Below, piece by piece: positions 1 to 7,555 of a stretch of 27,467 bases of DNA. The position numbers and the translations under genes were made by a program. The stretch is taken from the NCBI GenBank assembly GCA_964405825.1, contig CAYOPI010000044.1:1-27467 (forward strand), in the 5' to 3' direction. The stretch is from JBHJGM01 sp964405825. GTDB lineage: Bacteria > Verrucomicrobiota > Verrucomicrobiia > Opitutales > JBHJGM01. Under the pieces are notes generated by a model. The model saw only the letters and a list, made by a program, of their open reading frames with translations. It was not told the DNA's origin and searched no databases. The first letter of the stretch is position 1. Every line of letters starts with the position of its first letter.

Positions 1-406
1 CTGTGTTGGGCGAGGGAAAGTCCACCACCACGGTCTCCCCGTGATAGATTTCCCGCGCGCCGGCCCCGAAGGCTTCGCTGTCGCGGTAGGTGTTCAGCCA
101 CCCCAGCAGCGCCTCGGGCGTCACCGCCATGTTCAGGAAACCCGGCCCGGCCACCTCCAGCGAAATCTGCCCGCTGGCGAAGGGCCCGGTCGCCCCGAGA
201 GCGTCCGCCAGGGCCGTTGCCAGGGCCCGCGGATTGGTCTTTTGCCGCTTGGCATAGCCCAACACGCCGTTGGCCTGAAAATCGCCAAAACGCGGCTCGG
301 CCGGTCGCACACTGGGCACAAACGTCTCGTCGAAACCATCCACGCCGGCGGCGGTCTCTAGAATGTGCTGCTCGAGGAAGCGTCCCGGGTTAAAGGGCAG
401 ATTCAT
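1..406 (-). CDS. argS: Arginyl-tRNA synthetase, N-terminal part (runs off the window)
   Basis: This is the first 135 codons of a class I arginyl-tRNA synthetase, which charges tRNA-Arg with arginine in the cytoplasm. The protein starts MNLPFNPGRF and contains the N-terminal additional domain that recognises the tRNA D-loop, seen in DFQANGVLGYAKR (about residues 42-54). It ends at the window edge in VVDFPSPNT, which in this family directly precedes the KxMHVGHxR form of the HIGH active-site motif. The catalytic core therefore lies outside the window. The ATG at 404-406 is chosen because it gives the usual short lead into the Add-1 domain. No Shine-Dalgarno is visible before it. It diverges from the thymidine phosphorylase-like gene across about 165 bases. 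Confidence 0.88.
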   Translation of the reverse strand, partial: MNLPFNPGRFLEQHILETAAGVDGFDETFVPSVRPAEPRFGDFQANGVLGYAKRQKTNPRALATALADALGATGPFASGQISLEVAGPGFLNMAVTPEALLGWLNTYRDSEAFGAGAREIYHGETVVVDFPSPNT

Positions 407-496
407 GATGTGGGCAGATACGTCGGAGCAAGGCGGTGACTGTGCGCCCAACGGCCTTCACCGGTAAAGTAAATTATCCCGCGGCGCATTTTCTTC

Positions 497-539
497 TCGA
501 CAATGAGTACTTAATAGCCTTATGCTTAAAGGTTTAAGC
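497..539 (+). promoter_or_regulatory. Candidate promoter with a palindromic operator before the thymidine phosphorylase gene
   Basis: A perfect inverted repeat, GCTTAAA-gg-TTTAAGC (524-539), lies about 30 bases before the ATG at 571. A weak sigma-70-like pair, TCGACA (497-502) and TATGCT (521-526) with an 18-base gap, places the palindrome over the -10 and start region, where a repressor would act. The symmetry is seen directly; the promoter and operator roles are inference. It has no T-run and is not a terminator. Confidence 0.35.
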
Positions 540-570
540 AGGCTCGTATCTGCCCAAATTGTTCACACCA

Positions 571-1908
571 ATGGTCGAAAAGATGTTATTGGCTTCCAAA
601 AAAGCCGTTAAACCCACTTTCCCTTATCTCATTGAGAAAAAGCGCGACGGGGGCGAATTCACCGAAGACGAGATCCGGTTCATCATCGACTCCATCCTGG
701 ACAAGGAGATGCCGGACTTCCAGATGGCCGCGCTTGCCATGGCCATCTACTTCCAGGGCATGTCGGCCCAGGAGACGGCCACCTTTGCCGAGGAGGTGAT
801 GCTCTCGGGCGAGGTGATCGACCTCTCCCGCCTGACCAAGCCCAAGATCGCCAAGTACTCGACCGGCGGGGTGGGCGACAAGACCGCGCTCGTTCTCCCG
901 GCCCTGGCCGCGGCCAGCGGGGTGGTCATGCCCTCGATGATCGGCGTGGACGAGGATTTCGTCATCTCCACTCTGGACAAGCTCAGCGCGATTCCGGGCT
1001 TTCAGTCCGAGCTGGCGCTGAAGGATTACGTCAAGCTGGTCAAGAAGCTCGACTGCGCCGTCGCCCGCCAGGACGAGGACATCGCGCCCGTCGACGGCAT
1101 CCTCTACGGCATGCGCCAGGACACCGCCACCATCCCCAGCCTGCCGCTCATCACCGGCTCGGTCCTGGCCAAGAAACTGGCCGAGGGCGCCGAGGGCCTG
1201 GTGGTCGACGTCAAGTGGGGCAACGGCTCTTTCATCAAGGACCTCGAGCAGGCCAAGCAACTGGCGCGCTCCATCACCCGCGTGGGCCGCAACATGAAGC
1301 GCCGCTGCGTCGCTCTGGTCACCGACATGAACCAGCCCCTGGGCGATTCGGTCGGCACCGCGCTCGAGATCAAGGAAGCCATTGCGCTGTTGCAGGGTGA
1401 GGGCACCGACGACCTCAAGGAACTCGTGCTCAAGCTGGGCATGGAGATCGTCCGCCTGGCGGGCGTGGCCGGCTCCACCCTTTCGGCCAAGCAAACCGTC
1501 CAGAAGCATCTGGGCGACGGCTCCGCCCTGGCCAAGTTCAAGGAGATGGTCGAGGCCCAGGGCGGCAAGACCGACGTCATCGACGACCCGTCCAAGTTCC
1601 CCGAAGCCAAGTACGTGCGCAAACTGCCCGCGCCCAAGCGTGGCTACGTCCACACCATCAACGCCGGCATGATCGCGCGCGGCGTCCACCTTCTGGCCGA
1701 GAAAAAGCAGGGCAAGCTGGACCCGGCCGTCGGCGTCACCGAGGTCAAGAAGATCGGCACCCAGGTCAAGCAGGGCGAGCCCCTCATGATGATTCACTAC
1801 AACGACGAATCGAAGCTGGAAGCCTCCCTGGAGTACCTCAAGCAGGCCTACCGCCTGGCTCCCAAGCGGCCCAATCCGCCCGAACTCGTCGTCGAACGCG
1901 TCGCCTAG
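571..1908 (+). CDS. deoA: Thymidine/pyrimidine-nucleoside phosphorylase family protein with altered active-site positions
   Basis: The 445-residue product has the full layout of family 2 nucleoside phosphorylases: a helical domain, then the phosphate loop KYSTGGVGDK, the base-binding part YGMRQDTATIPSLPLITGS and a C-terminal domain. The family splits thymidine or uridine with phosphate into base plus (deoxy)ribose-1-phosphate. Counting from an alternative TTG start at 559, residues matching E. coli Arg171, Ser186 and Lys190 are kept (R186, S201, K205). The position of catalytic His85 is Tyr (Y100). Ser95 of the phosphate site is Ala. The loop that normally reads SGRGLGHTGGT reads IGVDEDFVIST, with only the last Thr kept. 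The enzyme may be active on another substrate or reduced in function. ATG 571 is preferred over TTG 559; ATG 583 is also possible. It converges with the GH28-like gene 26 bases downstream. Confidence 0.82.
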   Translation: MVEKMLLASKKAVKPTFPYLIEKKRDGGEFTEDEIRFIIDSILDKEMPDFQMAALAMAIYFQGMSAQETATFAEEVMLSGEVIDLSRLTKPKIAKYSTGGVGDKTALVLPALAAASGVVMPSMIGVDEDFVISTLDKLSAIPGFQSELALKDYVKLVKKLDCAVARQDEDIAPVDGILYGMRQDTATIPSLPLITGSVLAKKLAEGAEGLVVDVKWGNGSFIKDLEQAKQLARSITRVGRNMKRRCVALVTDMNQPLGDSVGTALEIKEAIALLQGEGTDDLKELVLKLGMEIVRLAGVAGSTLSAKQTVQKHLGDGSALAKFKEMVEAQGGKTDVIDDPSKFPEAKYVRKLPAPKRGYVHTINAGMIARGVHLLAEKKQGKLDPAVGVTEVKKIGTQVKQGEPLMMIHYNDESKLEASLEYLKQAYRLAPKRPNPPELVVERVA

Positions 1909-1934
1909 GGTCCAGGTCCAGTCAAGGGCCCAGG

Positions 1935-3335
1935 CTACAGGCTCCACGCCGGCGCTTCGCCGGAGTCCTTCGAGCCCTTGTAGAAGAAGATGTTGTCGCT
2001 CTTGGCGATGATCATCTTCGCGTCGATTGGGTTGAGCAGCGGCTCGCCCCGGTAGGTCACGTTTTCGAAAGTGATCTCCACGACCTTGCCGGTGTCGGGT
2101 TCGTTGCGGTCCCACCAGCCATCCAGTATCGACGGCGCCAGCGGCCCGTCGATCACGGCGATGTCGCGGCAGCGCACGTTGCGGATCGAGCCCTTCTGCC
2201 GCGACTTCGTGTAGGCCGCGTGCAGGATGCGAAAATCAAAGAGCTTCTCCTGCGCGTCCTCTACCCGGATGTCCGCGAAGGTGATGTCCTCCACCACGGC
2301 CTCATCACCGTTGTGAATCGAGATCGCCGCGCCCGAACTCCATCCCTCGAACTCGCAGCGGATGATGTCGATGTCCTCAAAGACGATGTCGCTCATGTGG
2401 TGGCAGCGCGTCTCGTAGCCGATCTCGATGGCGTTGCCGCAGTGGTCGTTCCACATTGTGCAGCCGCGCACGCGCACGCGCTCAACGTTGCCGACGGCAT
2501 AGGGAAACTCGCTGGCCTGTCCCGGCAGGGCCTTGATTGCCACGCAGTCGTCGTTGGTGCGGAAGAAGCAGTCCTCCACCACCACGTCCTGCGAGCCCAC
2601 AATGTCCACCCCGTCGCCGCCGCACAGCTCGGTCACAATCTTGACGTCCTTCACCCACACGTCGCGGCAGCCAAACGGGCAGACCGTCCAGTTGCGCACC
2701 TTGTGAATCAGGATCCCTTCGATGCGAACGCCCCGGCAGTCGCCCAGCAGGATGGCCCTCGGCGAGAGCCCCTTGCGTGCGGGATTCTCCATCACCGGCA
2801 CGTCCAGCAGCCCGTGCCCGCGAATCACGACATCGTTCAGGCGCTCGCCAAAGACGTTGCCCACCACAACCGCTCCGCCCTCGATGTAGACCTGCTCGCC
2901 CTGCTCGAGCTTCAGCTCACCGACTCGATGCACCGCGCCCGCCTTGAAGTAGTGCACCGTCGCGTCGGTGGGATCGGGCTTGCCGGTCTCCGGCGCGTTG
3001 GCAAAGACGTACAGCGGCCGGTCAAAGTCGCTGTTGGCCTCGAAGGAAAGCTGCGCGGGCCCCGGCAGATCAAAGCGCCAGCTGGCCTCGGCGTGCTCCG
3101 GCGTGATCTTCAGGCGCAGCGGACGCACAGCCACCGTCGCGGCGTCGATCTCGAACTGCGGCGCGATCTCCACCTGCACCGGTCCGTCGCAGGCAAAGGC
3201 CGCGAAGGAGGCCACCGGCGTATGGTAGACGAAGATTTCCTGACCGTTGACGCGCAGCTGGTAGTCCGGGCTGGCGGGCCAGCCTTCGGGGGTGGGGTAG
3301 CGGTGCAGGTGACCGGCGGCAAGGTTCGGGCGCAT
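1935..3335 (-). CDS. GH28-like right-handed beta-helix glycoside hydrolase
   Basis: The 466-residue protein has two parts. Residues 20-115 form a beta-rich N-terminal module (YQLRVNGQEIFVYHTP). From about 145 to the end it is a right-handed beta-helix with GH28-type turns: DGVDIVGS (241-248) at the NTD site and NDDCVAIK (261-268) at the catalytic Asp-Asp site. GH28 enzymes hydrolyse galacturonan-type polymers. The usual GHG motif is replaced by GNAIEIG (300-306), so the helper His is absent, and an RIK motif is not obvious. The substrate is therefore open: divergent GH28, or a relative of the GH49 dextranase group, which also has an N-terminal sandwich domain. No signal peptide is visible, suggesting a cytoplasmic enzyme acting on imported oligosaccharides. 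It lies 95 bases downstream of efp on the same strand. Confidence 0.75.
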   Translation of the reverse strand: MRPNLAAGHLHRYPTPEGWPASPDYQLRVNGQEIFVYHTPVASFAAFACDGPVQVEIAPQFEIDAATVAVRPLRLKITPEHAEASWRFDLPGPAQLSFEANSDFDRPLYVFANAPETGKPDPTDATVHYFKAGAVHRVGELKLEQGEQVYIEGGAVVVGNVFGERLNDVVIRGHGLLDVPVMENPARKGLSPRAILLGDCRGVRIEGILIHKVRNWTVCPFGCRDVWVKDVKIVTELCGGDGVDIVGSQDVVVEDCFFRTNDDCVAIKALPGQASEFPYAVGNVERVRVRGCTMWNDHCGNAIEIGYETRCHHMSDIVFEDIDIIRCEFEGWSSGAAISIHNGDEAVVEDITFADIRVEDAQEKLFDFRILHAAYTKSRQKGSIRNVRCRDIAVIDGPLAPSILDGWWDRNEPDTGKVVEITFENVTYRGEPLLNPIDAKMIIAKSDNIFFYKGSKDSGEAPAWSL

Positions 3336-3430
3336 GGGAAGTGGCAGCGTTGGTTGAACGAGAAGCGAGGTGATGCCCGGTCGGGCTCAGGGACCCCACC
3401 CAGGCGGGCAGGAAAACAAGGGAAAGTGAC

Positions 3431-3988
3431 TCAGGCGCGGCTCAGATAGCTGCCGTCCTCGGTCTTGATCCGCAGAACCTCGCCTTCCTTGATAAAGAGC
3501 GGCACGTGCACGATCAGCCCGGTCTCCATCGTCACGGGCTTTTGCACATTGGAGGCGGTGTCGCCTTTGACCGCTTCGGGCGCTTCGATGACCTTCATCT
3601 CCACGGCAGCCGGCAACTGAACCTCGACCGCTTTGCCGTCGACCAGCAGGATGTCGTAGAGGTTGTTCTCGACCAGAAAGTTCTTGGCCCCTTCGAGCAT
3701 TTCGTTGGGCAGCAGCGTGTCCTCAAAGGACTCCGGATCCAGGAAGTGGTAACCCTGGTCGTCAATGTAGGAGTACTCGAGCTTGTGCGTTTCGGTGTGG
3801 CAGAAATCGACCGTCTCGGTGCTGCGGATTTTCTGGGTGGTCGAGGCGCCGGTGTTGAGGTTGCGCATCGTCACCTGAATGAAGCCGGCCTGGCGGCCCT
3901 GCGTGCGGTGCTGCGCTTCCAGAACCAGGTGCGGCGTGCCGGCATACTGCATGACGCGGCCTTTGCGGATTTCGGTGGGAGAGGCCAT
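3431..3988 (-). CDS. efp: Elongation factor P
   Basis: The 185-residue product has the three-domain, tRNA-shaped EF-P fold: a KOW-like N-terminal domain, an OB domain with the hinge around LPAAVEMKV, and a C-terminal OB domain with GDTASNVQKPVTMETG. EF-P enters the ribosomal E site and relieves stalling at polyproline stretches. The tip of the domain I loop reads HRTQGRQAGF. In alignment with E. coli (KPGKGQAF) the modified Lys34 position is Arg32. Arg at this site is known as the target of the rhamnosyltransferase EarP in some bacteria; no earP is present in the window, so the modification is unknown. Length is normal. It diverges from lpxC-fabZ over about 200 bases and has no Shine-Dalgarno. 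Confidence 0.93.
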   Translation of the reverse strand: MASPTEIRKGRVMQYAGTPHLVLEAQHRTQGRQAGFIQVTMRNLNTGASTTQKIRSTETVDFCHTETHKLEYSYIDDQGYHFLDPESFEDTLLPNEMLEGAKNFLVENNLYDILLVDGKAVEVQLPAAVEMKVIEAPEAVKGDTASNVQKPVTMETGLIVHVPLFIKEGEVLRIKTEDGSYLSRA

Positions 3989-4127
3989 GGGAATAGAGGA
4001 GTTTGCAGGTGAATCTGTCCGGGTTGCGCAAGTGGGTGCGCCCCAACAAGAACAGTCGAGCCACGGTTGATGCCGCAGGCTTCCCGGCTTGTCAACTCCG
4101 ACCCCTCCGCACTAGTGTCAACGTGTT

Positions 4128-4168
4128 CACCCGGCAGACTGCGGCCTTTACAACTGCAGGGCCGGGTG
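4128..4168 (+). promoter_or_regulatory. Leader hairpin upstream of lpxC-fabZ
   Basis: CACCCGGC (4128-4135) pairs perfectly with GCCGGGTG (4161-4168), and an inner CTGC/GCAG pair (4139-4142, 4156-4159) extends the stem. It ends 24 bases before the lpxC start. There is no T-run after it on either strand. An alternative pairing CCGG/CCGG (4162-4176) would compete with the right arm. The structure is seen; a role in controlling lpxC translation is inference. Confidence 0.35.
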
Positions 4169-4192
4169 TTAACCGGTCCTGTTTATCGCTGA

Positions 4193-5572
4193 ATGAAGCA
4201 ACGCACCCTCATACGCGACGCCTCCATTCAAGGAAAGGCCTTGCACTCGGGCGAAGACGTCCAGCTGACCCTGAAACCTGCCCCTCCTGGACACGGGATT
4301 GTTTTTCGACGCACGGATTTGCACGGTGCCCCGTCCATCCGTCCGGGCGCTGACCTCGTCACCGAGTCCGTGCGCAACACCACCGTGGCCGACGGGCACA
4401 CCCGCATCCACACCGTTGAGCACGTCCTGAGCGCCCTCACCGGCATGGGCGTGGACAACGCCATCGTCGAGATGAACGCCTCCGAGCCGCCCATCCTCGA
4501 CGGTTCGGCCCGTGAGTTTGTCCGCCTCATCGAGGAGGCCCAGACCGTCGAGCAGGACAGCGAGCAGCAGGTCTACGAGCTGGACGAGCCCATCATCGTC
4601 AGCCACGCCAACCGCTCCATCGCGGCGCTGCCCTACGACGGCTTCAAGGTCACCTGTACCTCGGCCGACGACCGCGGCATTCACACCCAGCATTTCACCA
4701 TCGAGCTGGACCCGGACAACTACCGCTCGCAGATCGCCAGCGCCCGCACCTTCACCATCTACGAGGACATCGAGGAGCTGCTCAAAATCGGCAAGATCCA
4801 GGGCGGCTCGCTCGACTCGGCCATCGTCATCAAGGGCAACAAGGTCATCTCCAAGGAGCCCCTGCGCTTCAAGGACGAGTTCGTGCGCCACAAGATTCTC
4901 GACATCGTGGGCGACCTCACCCTGGTCGGCGTCCCCTTCAAGGCCCACATCGTGGCCGTCCTGCCGGGGCACACCCTCAACGTCGAGCTGGCCAAGCGCC
5001 TGCGCGAGCAATTCTTCAGCCCGCCCAAGGAGGTCGTGCCCACGCGCAACGGCAATCACGCCAACGGCGCCAGCCCGGCCACCCCGCAGCTGCGCGAGCC
5101 CGTCTCCAGCGAGGGCGTCCTGCCCGCCTACGATGTTCGCGGCGTGCTCAACGTGCTGCCCCACCGCTATCCCTTTATCCTCATCGACCGCGTCTACGAA
5201 GTCACCCCCGCCAAGAGCATCCGCGCCGTCAAGAACGTGACGATCAACGAGCCGTACTTCCAGGGGCATTTCCCGGGTCAGCCGGTCATGCCCGGCGTCC
5301 TCCAGATCGAGGCGATGGCCCAGGCCGGCGGCATCCTGATGCTCAGCTCGGTCAACCGTCCCGGCTCGGTCTGCTATTTCATGAGCTGCGACAAGGTGAA
5401 GTTCCGCAAGGCCGTCACCCCTGGCGACCAGCTGGAGATCTGCGTAACGCTGATCAAGGAGCGCAACCGCAAGATCGCCCTGATGGCCGGCGAGTGCCGC
5501 GTCGACGGCAAGGTGGTCTCCTCGGGCGAGCTGATGTTTACCCTGGTCGAGGAAGCGCCGGAGGCCTCGTAG
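4193..5572 (+). CDS. lpxC-fabZ: Bifunctional LpxC-FabZ: UDP-3-O-acyl-GlcNAc deacetylase / 3-hydroxyacyl-ACP dehydratase
   Basis: The 459-residue protein fuses two enzymes. Residues 1-280 are LpxC, the zinc deacetylase of the committed step of lipid A synthesis: HTVEHVLSAL contains E76 and zinc ligand H77, RHKILDIVGDL supplies H233 and D237, and H260 in LPGHTLN matches the conserved C-terminal His. A 30-residue linker rich in N, G, P and A (about 283-310) follows. Residues 311-459 are FabZ, the hot-dog dehydratase of fatty-acid elongation, with LPHRYPFILIDRV, the catalytic H359 in GHFPGQPVMPG and E373. Both enzymes use (R)-3-hydroxyacyl groups, so the fusion links the lipid A and fatty-acid branches. 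The fusion is known mainly from Bacteroidota and some other phyla. It heads an operon; lpxA starts 19 bases after the stop. Confidence 0.95.
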   Translation: MKQRTLIRDASIQGKALHSGEDVQLTLKPAPPGHGIVFRRTDLHGAPSIRPGADLVTESVRNTTVADGHTRIHTVEHVLSALTGMGVDNAIVEMNASEPPILDGSAREFVRLIEEAQTVEQDSEQQVYELDEPIIVSHANRSIAALPYDGFKVTCTSADDRGIHTQHFTIELDPDNYRSQIASARTFTIYEDIEELLKIGKIQGGSLDSAIVIKGNKVISKEPLRFKDEFVRHKILDIVGDLTLVGVPFKAHIVAVLPGHTLNVELAKRLREQFFSPPKEVVPTRNGNHANGASPATPQLREPVSSEGVLPAYDVRGVLNVLPHRYPFILIDRVYEVTPAKSIRAVKNVTINEPYFQGHFPGQPVMPGVLQIEAMAQAGGILMLSSVNRPGSVCYFMSCDKVKFRKAVTPGDQLEICVTLIKERNRKIALMAGECRVDGKVVSSGELMFTLVEEAPEAS

Positions 5573-5591
5573 GCCGTTCGGATTGCCCGGC

Positions 5592-6371
5592 GTGTCCACC
5601 ACGATCCATCCCACGGCCCTGATCGAGCCCGGTGCCGAGCTGGATGACGGCGTCGAGGTCGGTGCCTTCTGCTACGTCGGCGCGCAGGTCCGCCTCGGCC
5701 GGGGCACGCGCCTGCAGCACCACAGCACCGTCGACGGAGACACCCACCTGGGCGCGGACAACGACGTCTTCCCCTACGCCTTCCTCGGCGGCAAGACCCA
5801 GGACCTCAAGTACCGCGGCGGGCGCACCGGCGTGCGCATCGGCGACCGCAACGTCTTTCGCGAGTTCGGGACCGTCCACGCCAGCACTCAGGACGGCAAC
5901 GACACCCGCATCGGCCACGACAACCTCTTCCTGTCCTACCACCACGTCGCCCACGAGTGCGTGGTCGGCAACCACTGCATCTTCTCCAACAACGGCACGC
6001 TGGCCGGCCACGTCATCGTTGAGGACCGCGCCATCGTGGGCGGGCTTTCGGCGGTGCACCAGTTCTGCCGCATCGGCCAGTTCGCCATGATCGGCGGCTG
6101 CACCAAGGTCGTCCAGGATGTGCCGCCCTTCATGATCATCGACGGCAACCCCGGCGAGGTCCGCGCGGTCAACAAGGTCGGGCTCGAGCGCGCCGGCCAC
6201 TGCGCCGAGGAGGTCGAACTCGCCCGCACCGTGCACAAGGCCCTCTACCGCGGCGGGCTCAACCGCGGCGACGCCCTGGCCGAGTTGAAGGCCCATGCGC
6301 AGGCCGACTCCTGGGTCATCCAGGCCGTCCTGACCTTTGCCGAGCAGTCCACGCGCGGTTTCGCCGGCTAG
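5592..6371 (+). CDS. lpxA: UDP-N-acetylglucosamine acyltransferase
   Basis: LpxA transfers a 3-hydroxyacyl chain from acyl-ACP to the 3-OH of UDP-GlcNAc, the first step of lipid A synthesis in the cytoplasm. The 259-residue product opens with STTIHPTALIEPGA and consists of hexapeptide repeats forming a left-handed beta-helix (for example IGHDNLF, VVGNHCI, VEDRAIVGG). The catalytic His is in SYHHVAHECVVGN. The helical C-terminus after GNPGEVRAVNKVGLERAG is typical of the family. The GTG at 5592 gives the usual N-terminus; a TTG at 5583 would add three residues. It sits directly behind lpxC-fabZ, and the membrane protein downstream begins 6 bases after its stop, so the three are probably co-transcribed. 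Confidence 0.94.
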   Translation: MSTTIHPTALIEPGAELDDGVEVGAFCYVGAQVRLGRGTRLQHHSTVDGDTHLGADNDVFPYAFLGGKTQDLKYRGGRTGVRIGDRNVFREFGTVHASTQDGNDTRIGHDNLFLSYHHVAHECVVGNHCIFSNNGTLAGHVIVEDRAIVGGLSAVHQFCRIGQFAMIGGCTKVVQDVPPFMIIDGNPGEVRAVNKVGLERAGHCAEEVELARTVHKALYRGGLNRGDALAELKAHAQADSWVIQAVLTFAEQSTRGFAG

Positions 6372-6377
6372 TCAGCC

Positions 6378-6830
6378 ATGTGGGAGGTGCTGCTCGAGAC
6401 CTTCGGAGCGGGGCGGCTGAGTCGGGGCTTCTGGATGCTCACGGGCATGACCGCGCCGCTCTGGCTGGCCATGCTGCTGTTTCCCCGCAGCCGCTGGGTG
6501 CGCCGCCTGGCCCACCCGTTTCTGGTGCCGGCGCTGCTGAGCGCGGTCGTGGTCTATCTGCTCTTTGTCCTGGCCGACGTCGGCTGGCCGGACACCCCCC
6601 GGTTCCACTACGACGGCATCAAGTCTCTCTCGGGCCACCCGGTCGTCTTTCTGGTGCTGTACGCGGCCTACCAGACCCTCACGCTCTTTGCCGGCACGGT
6701 CATTTTCATGGAGGCGCGCAAACGCAAGCTCCACGTGCCCATCGAACTGATCCTCACCTGGCTCACCGGCCCCATCGGCATCCTCGCCTTTGGCGCACGC
6801 CTCACCCTGGCCTGGTGCCTCAAGCGCTGA
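6378..6830 (+). CDS. ABA4-like (DUF4281) four-helix membrane protein
   Basis: The 150-residue protein has four likely membrane helices, around residues 18-36, 47-67, 88-110 and 124-145. Its pattern matches the ABA4-like/DUF4281 family: LFPRSRWVRRL after the first helix, DGIKSLSGHPVVFLVLYAAYQ before the third and LTGPIGILAFGARL in the last. The plant relative ABA4 is needed for neoxanthin formation; the bacterial function is not established. It starts 6 bases after lpxA and is the last gene of the lipid A operon, but that position alone does not show a role in lipid A. It ends 10 bases before a convergent small ORF. The call rests on motif recall without a profile search. Confidence 0.65.
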   Translation: MWEVLLETFGAGRLSRGFWMLTGMTAPLWLAMLLFPRSRWVRRLAHPFLVPALLSAVVVYLLFVLADVGWPDTPRFHYDGIKSLSGHPVVFLVLYAAYQTLTLFAGTVIFMEARKRKLHVPIELILTWLTGPIGILAFGARLTLAWCLKR

Positions 6831-6840
6831 CGCCCGCCGC

Positions 6841-6939
6841 TCAGCGCAGCAACGCGTAGCCCAACGCCGACAACGCCAGCAGCAGACCCAGGAAGACGAG
6901 AGCCTTTTTTTCCTGACGCGTCAGTCGGAGCGGCGACAC
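6841..6939 (-). CDS. Possible 32-residue single-span membrane protein
   Basis: From a GTG, the ORF encodes a charged start (SPLRLTRQEKKAL) followed by one hydrophobic helix (VFLGLLLALSALGYALL) and a final Arg. The LTRQEKKAL-plus-helix pattern resembles the N-terminus of ComEA-like helix-hairpin-helix proteins of this phylum (recall only), but here nothing follows the helix. It lies in the same frame as the 52-residue ORF upstream, separated by a TGA at 6970-6972. It could be a true microprotein or the remnant of a longer gene. Confidence 0.35.
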   Translation of the reverse strand: MSPLRLTRQEKKALVFLGLLLALSALGYALLR

Positions 6940-6969
6940 GCTCTCAGTCTGCCCGATGGCAGCGACGCG

Positions 6970-7128
6970 TCAACGCGGGCCCTGGCCGGCCGGCGGATTC
7001 TGCCGGGCCGCCCGGTAGCGCTCCAGGCGCTGCCGCAGATTGGGCAGACGCACCGGACGCGGACCGGCCACACCGTGCTGCAGCGGTCCGGGATAAGTGA
7101 TGTGTTTGCGAAAGGCGACGGGTCCCAT
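6970..7128 (-). CDS. Possible 52-residue basic protein of unknown function
   Basis: The ORF starts with ATG at 7126-7128 behind a strong Shine-Dalgarno, GGAGG seven bases upstream. This is the clearest ribosome-binding site in a window whose other genes mostly lack one, and it is the main reason for the call. The product begins MGPVAFRKHITYPGPLQHG and continues with a basic region (RLPNLRQRLERYRAARQ). No domain is recognised. The reading frame stays open upstream to 7251, but that extension looks non-coding. Confidence 0.42.
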   Translation of the reverse strand: MGPVAFRKHITYPGPLQHGVAGPRPVRLPNLRQRLERYRAARQNPPAGQGPR

Positions 7129-7266
7129 GTGGCTTCCTCCGTGAAGTGGGCAATGACAGCGTCGAGTATCCGGCTTGATTACCGGTTCTCTGTTATAAGT
7201 CGGTGCGCAGGCCCGAACTTTAGCTGTTGTCTGACGATGCATGGGTCCCACCGATAAGAGGGGTGC

Positions 7267-7293
7267 GACCCGCCGCCTATTCCGCTGCGGGTC
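7267..7293 (-). terminator. Weak hairpin at the end of the 62-residue ORF
   Basis: GACCCGC (7267-7273) and GCGGGTC (7287-7293) form a perfect 7-bp stem with a 13-base loop, overlapping the stop codon of the 62-residue minus-strand ORF. No T-run follows, so a terminator role is only possible. Confidence 0.25.
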
Positions 7294-7480
7294 AGGTCCC
7301 GTTGGCGCGCAGCCGCTTCATCTGCGCCAGCTGCTGCGGGGAGCCGCCCGGCAGCAACACCGCGCGACGCGGAAACTTGCGCAGCAGCTCTTCGGGCGAC
7401 TCCAGCGCAGCACGCGCCGCCGCGCGCGTGGGTTCCTGCGGGTCTGGGATCGGAGGTGGGGTCTGGGGTGAGGGTTTCAT
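7292..7480 (-). CDS. Possible 62-residue hypothetical protein
   Basis: The ORF begins MKPSPQTPPPIPDPQEPT, a proline-rich start, and continues into a helical segment (RAAARAALESPEELLRKF) ending PQQLAQMKRLRANGT. There is no signal peptide, membrane helix or known domain, and no Shine-Dalgarno. The balanced charged composition on the strand of its neighbours is the only support. It lies between the 52-residue ORF and the short ORF behind the AEC transporter. Confidence 0.38.
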   Translation of the reverse strand: MKPSPQTPPPIPDPQEPTRAAARAALESPEELLRKFPRRAVLLPGGSPQQLAQMKRLRANGT

Positions 7481-7555
7481 GGGGTCAAACGCTCAGGTTG
7501 GATGAAATCTGGAGAAATCCTGGTGCCTCTCTAGAGTCGCCCTACATGTCACCAT

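Noticed and set aside
431..441. Shared GTCACCGCCTT before argS and the sulfatase gene (complement also at 16810-16820)
   Set aside because: The distance to the start codon differs (33 and 10 bases) and similar strings occur inside coding sequence, so chance is likely.
586..2115. 509-residue open frame on the minus strand opposite the thymidine phosphorylase gene
   Set aside because: Low-complexity His/Gly/Asp/Leu-rich shadow produced by GC-rich codon use of the plus-strand gene.
4169..5614. 481-residue minus-strand frame opposite lpxC-fabZ
   Set aside because: Shadow of a gene with both catalytic domains intact.
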